DNA of 42,727 nt, from NCBI GenBank assembly GCA_964521075.1, contig CAZFPI010000007.1:1-42727 (forward strand), read 5' to 3'. A program made the translations under genes and the position numbers. Shown here in pieces: positions 41,022 to 42,727 of the stretch. The DNA comes from Sterolibacterium sp964521075. Lineage in GTDB: Bacteria; Pseudomonadota; Gammaproteobacteria; Burkholderiales; Rhodocyclaceae. The notes under the pieces were generated by a model, which did no database searches, was not told the DNA's origin, and saw only the letters and a program-made list of their open reading frames with translations. Position 1 is the stretch's first letter; every line of letters starts with the position of its first letter.

Positions 41022-41188
41022 GACGGGCTCCTCTGGGATGGTGTTGGCGTGAGAAGGAAATGGCGAAATGTTAATTTCTGCATTTCTGTGCGGAGAACGC
41101 TTTTCAGTCTAGCAGGCTGCGGGGTGTCGGTGTCTGGCTCTTTCGCCGGAACGGCGCAAACGCAATGGCGCAAGAATGATGCGCCAAA

Positions 41189-41228
41189 ACAAAAAGGCCG
41201 GTCACGGTGAAGTGGCTGGCCTTTTTGT
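41189..41228. terminator. Bidirectional intrinsic terminator
   Basis: ACAAAAAGGCCGGTCAC pairs with GTGGCTGGCCTTTTTGT with one mismatch around a GGTGAA loop. A- and T-runs flank it, so it can stop both strands. It stands 10 bp beyond the tRNA 3'-end repeat, probably as the original terminator of tRNA-fMet before the islet was inserted. Confidence 0.88.
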
Positions 41229-41236
41229 TTGAAGGT

Positions 41237-41250
41237 TTGGTTGCGGGGGC
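41237..41250. repeat. Putative attachment-site repeat (tRNA-fMet 3' end copy)
   Basis: TTGGTTGCGGGGGC is identical to 42648-42661, the 3' end of tRNA-fMet including the CCA. The next bases (GCATCTGGACC) also resemble the tRNA T-arm (AGGATTTGAACC) with one gap. The copy is in the same direction, as expected for att repeats. Confidence 0.7.
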
Positions 41251-41288
41251 GCATCTGGACCCAGAATCAGTACCCTATCGAGTTACCT

Positions 41289-41321
41289 ATCAGCGAGTTC
41301 GACTAAGTCGATCTCGCTGAT
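41289..41321. repeat. 33-bp hairpin downstream of the toxin gene
   Basis: ATCAGCGAG-T-TCGAC-TAA-GTCGA-T-CTCGCTGAT is a near-perfect inverted repeat: 9 bp, one T-T mismatch, 5 bp and a three-base loop. It lies 66 bp beyond the toxin stop. No T-run follows, so it is not a standard terminator. It may be a recombinase or protein site, or a 3'-end stabiliser. Confidence 0.85.
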
Positions 41322-41387
41322 GCAATATGCTCGATGCCAGAAACGACCAAACTAGCGGGTGGCTGGCATTCCGTGTAAAGGCAGAAC

Positions 41388-41669
41388 TCAAGGGCTACGG
41401 TCGATTTCCTTGTGAGTTCCTATCTTCCGCAGAATTGCTGTGTTGCCCTCAAGTGTAAAACTGAGCTTGTGGGAGTGATTGTGCGTGACGTGTATTGTCC
41501 AAATGTCCTTAGTCTGCTTTTCGAGCCGGTACTTCTTCGGATGCGGGTCGCGCACGAGTTCTTTAACCGCGGGGCGCGCCGCTTGTTGTATCTCCAAAGG
41601 GAGCTTTTTTAAGCAAGCGGAAAACTGATCTGTAGGCTGGACGAATTGAACGGGATGAGGGCGCGTCAC
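41388..41669 (-). CDS. RelE/ParE-superfamily toxin (putative)
   Basis: A 93-residue basic protein with the pattern of RelE/ParE toxins. An N-terminal helix-rich half (FSACLKKLPLEIQQAARPAVKELVRDP) is followed by beta strands with KKYRLEKQTKDIWTIHVT, HKLSFTLEG and AILRKIGTHKEIDR. The last is like the 'vGtHdevyr' end of RelE/YafQ-type proteins. Action (mRNA cleavage or gyrase) cannot be told. Its ATG overlaps the stop of the upstream gene (ATGA), so partner and toxin are cotranslated, with the partner made first. Confidence 0.7.
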   Translation of the reverse strand: MTRPHPVQFVQPTDQFSACLKKLPLEIQQAARPAVKELVRDPHPKKYRLEKQTKDIWTIHVTHNHSHKLSFTLEGNTAILRKIGTHKEIDRSP

Positions 41670-42166
41670 GATGACAAGATATCGTCGAACATCTTGTCGA
41701 TGTCTTCCACGGCGTAGGTCTTGTTAGCAGTCTGAGGCATGACGTCAACGTCATGCTCACCAATGGACCAGCGAATGGTGTTGAGTAGGTTGTGAAGATC
41801 GGCAGCTGCGGCGATTGCCTCCGTATAAGCATCCTCGATGCCATCGGAGTCTTTCAACTCACGATCATCACGACCAGCCTGGCGTTTGATTATGAGCAGA
41901 TTGTAGAGCGCATCAATTCCCTGCTGTGCAGAAAGCATCGAATCTGTCAGTGTGCAATCAGGGTCTATGGGTTCATCGAAAGCACTGAGCTCTGCCGCGA
42001 GGCTTTCTCCAAACGAGATATCCGCCTTGAGTTGCGAAGTCAGGCGCGTCAACCAAGCTAGCGTGCTTTCAATGTCCTTCAATAATTTAAGATGGCGCGC
42101 GGCCTCAGCTTCCACGCTAATGCTGAAGTCGTAAATTTCCCGGCGCTCTGTGTCGATGTGACTCAT
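41666..42166 (-). CDS. Uncharacterised acidic protein, candidate antitoxin partner
   Basis: A 166-residue acidic, largely helical protein I do not recognise. It has no ribbon-helix-helix, HTH, AbrB or Phd-like motif that I can see. The first about 60 residues look like a coiled coil (EAEAARHLKLLKDIESTLAWLTRLTSQL in part). The C-terminus YAVEDIDKMFDDILSS is a short acidic amphipathic helix like the toxin-wrapping tails of RelE-type antitoxins. It precedes the toxin gene with a 4-bp overlap, has a weak AGAGAAA ribosome-binding site, and is far longer than usual antitoxins (70-100). Confidence 0.6.
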   Translation of the reverse strand: MSHIDTERREIYDFSISVEAEAARHLKLLKDIESTLAWLTRLTSQLKADISFGESLAAELSAFDEPIDPDCTLTDSMLSAQQGIDALYNLLIIKRQAGRDDRELKDSDGIEDAYTEAIAAAADLHNLLNTIRWSIGEHDVDVMPQTANKTYAVEDIDKMFDDILSS

Positions 42167-42571
42167 TTTCTCTTTTGGAAATCCGCGGGCTTATAGACAG
42201 ACAACGGCGACTGTAGCAGGTTCCTTAAGTCGACAGTTAGTCCAATTAGACGAGCAATTCTGATTTTGTTCTGGTGCGTTAATAATTACCGCCGCCCCCG
42301 ACGGCGATTGGGAAAGCCCATTTTGGTGCTGCATGTCTATGGTTTTGTCTATTGGCTGGGGGCTCGTAGAATGAGATAACACGAGTACAGGTCTTGCTGA
42401 TCGTCGATAACTCCGTGCCTCTTTGCCTCTCCGACTTCCCGGAAACGCAAAAGCCCTCGCTCCGAAGTGGTCACGGTTACGAGAATGAGGCCCATACATT
42501 GCGTATGGGCCCGCACATCCACGCATTATGGTCGCTGCTACGCCCGAAATTGGTGGTGACCCAGACAACAA
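42167..42571. other. Non-coding part of the islet
   Basis: About 400 bp between the candidate antitoxin start and the palindromic terminator. A minus-strand open frame (42191-42571, 126 codons) lacks a ribosome-binding site and looks non-coding by composition; only its last about 47 codons read like protein. An inverted repeat GGCCCATAC-ATTGC-GTATGGGCC lies at 42489-42511. The promoter of the pair should be here but no clear -10/-35 set is visible. Confidence 0.5.
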
Positions 42572-42609
42572 AATGAAAAAAGGCCTAGCATGCTAGGCCT
42601 TTTTTCATT
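42572..42609. terminator. Perfect 38-bp palindromic terminator
   Basis: AATGAAAAAAGGCCTAGCA followed directly by its exact complement forms an uninterrupted inverted repeat with A- and T-runs at both ends, a bidirectional intrinsic terminator. It stands about 40 bp downstream of tRNA-fMet on the minus strand, and insulates the tRNA from the islet. Confidence 0.9.
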
Positions 42610-42647
42610 CGATATCTAGAAAACTCCTAATTCTAGGTACCAAATCG

Positions 42648-42725
<78 letters not shown>

Positions 42726-42727
42726 TC

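Noticed and set aside
42191..42571. 126-codon minus-strand ORF in the islet
   Set aside because: No ribosome-binding site, starts inside the palindromic terminator region and runs through an inverted repeat; kept only as part of the unexplained stretch.

Overview
The window is chromosomal DNA from a GC-rich betaproteobacterium. Support comes from the gene orders pilF-rodZ-ispG-hisS-yfgM-bamB-der-hfq and hflX-hflK-hflC-DUF2065-hisZ-purA, an arginine-type EF-P paired with EarP, an rpoE-rseA-rseB-rseC block and a phasin (suggesting polyhydroxyalkanoate granules). Rhodocyclales or a related order is my best guess, but the sequence alone does not fix the family. Almost everything is core metabolism. 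The accessory material is confined to intergenic repeats and a small islet at the right edge.

Layout. 1-230: a cut tRNA-Ser(GGA) and a complete tRNA-His(GTG) on the minus strand with a good sigma70 promoter. 309-9952 (+): ndk, rlmN, pilF, rodZ, ispG, hisS, yfgM, bamB, der, hfq, mostly overlapping or closely spaced. 9972-18128 (-): earP and efp, then the sigma-E locus rpoE-rseA-rseB-rseC followed by a glutaredoxin-like gene, a family 4/5 uracil-DNA glycosylase, uvrC and pgsA. A recognisable sigma-E promoter precedes rpoE. This minus-strand block separates hfq from hflX, which are usually adjacent. 18231-26404 (+): hflX, hflK, hflC, a DUF2065 gene, hisZ, purA, an RsmC-like methyltransferase and an RsuA-like pseudouridine synthase.

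26.6-29.9 kb: cobalamin nucleotide-loop assembly. cobU runs leftwards; cobT-cobS-cobC run rightwards behind a cobalamin riboswitch. 29.9-35.5 kb (-): putA, a membrane diguanylate cyclase with GGDEF and I-site, and a TDT/SLAC1-type transporter. 35.5-35.96 kb is a repeat-rich intergenic region holding REP-like palindromes and an inverted copy of a roughly 100-bp element also found next to cobU. 35.97-40.5 kb (+): a yoaA/dinG-type helicase, an uncharacterised ATP-grasp-like gene, mobB, moaD and moaE, coupled end to end. 40.5-41.0 kb (-): a phasin.

41.2-42.73 kb: a complete initiator tRNA-fMet at the right edge. A 14-bp direct repeat of its 3' end lies 1.4 kb away. Between the two copies lies visibly more AT-rich DNA with a RelE/ParE-like toxin gene translationally coupled to an unusual 166-residue upstream gene. 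I read this as a minimal tRNA-integrated islet carrying a candidate toxin-antitoxin pair whose antitoxin I do not recognise. It is the best candidate here for something undescribed. The second is the ATP-grasp-like gene locked into the molybdenum-cofactor operon.
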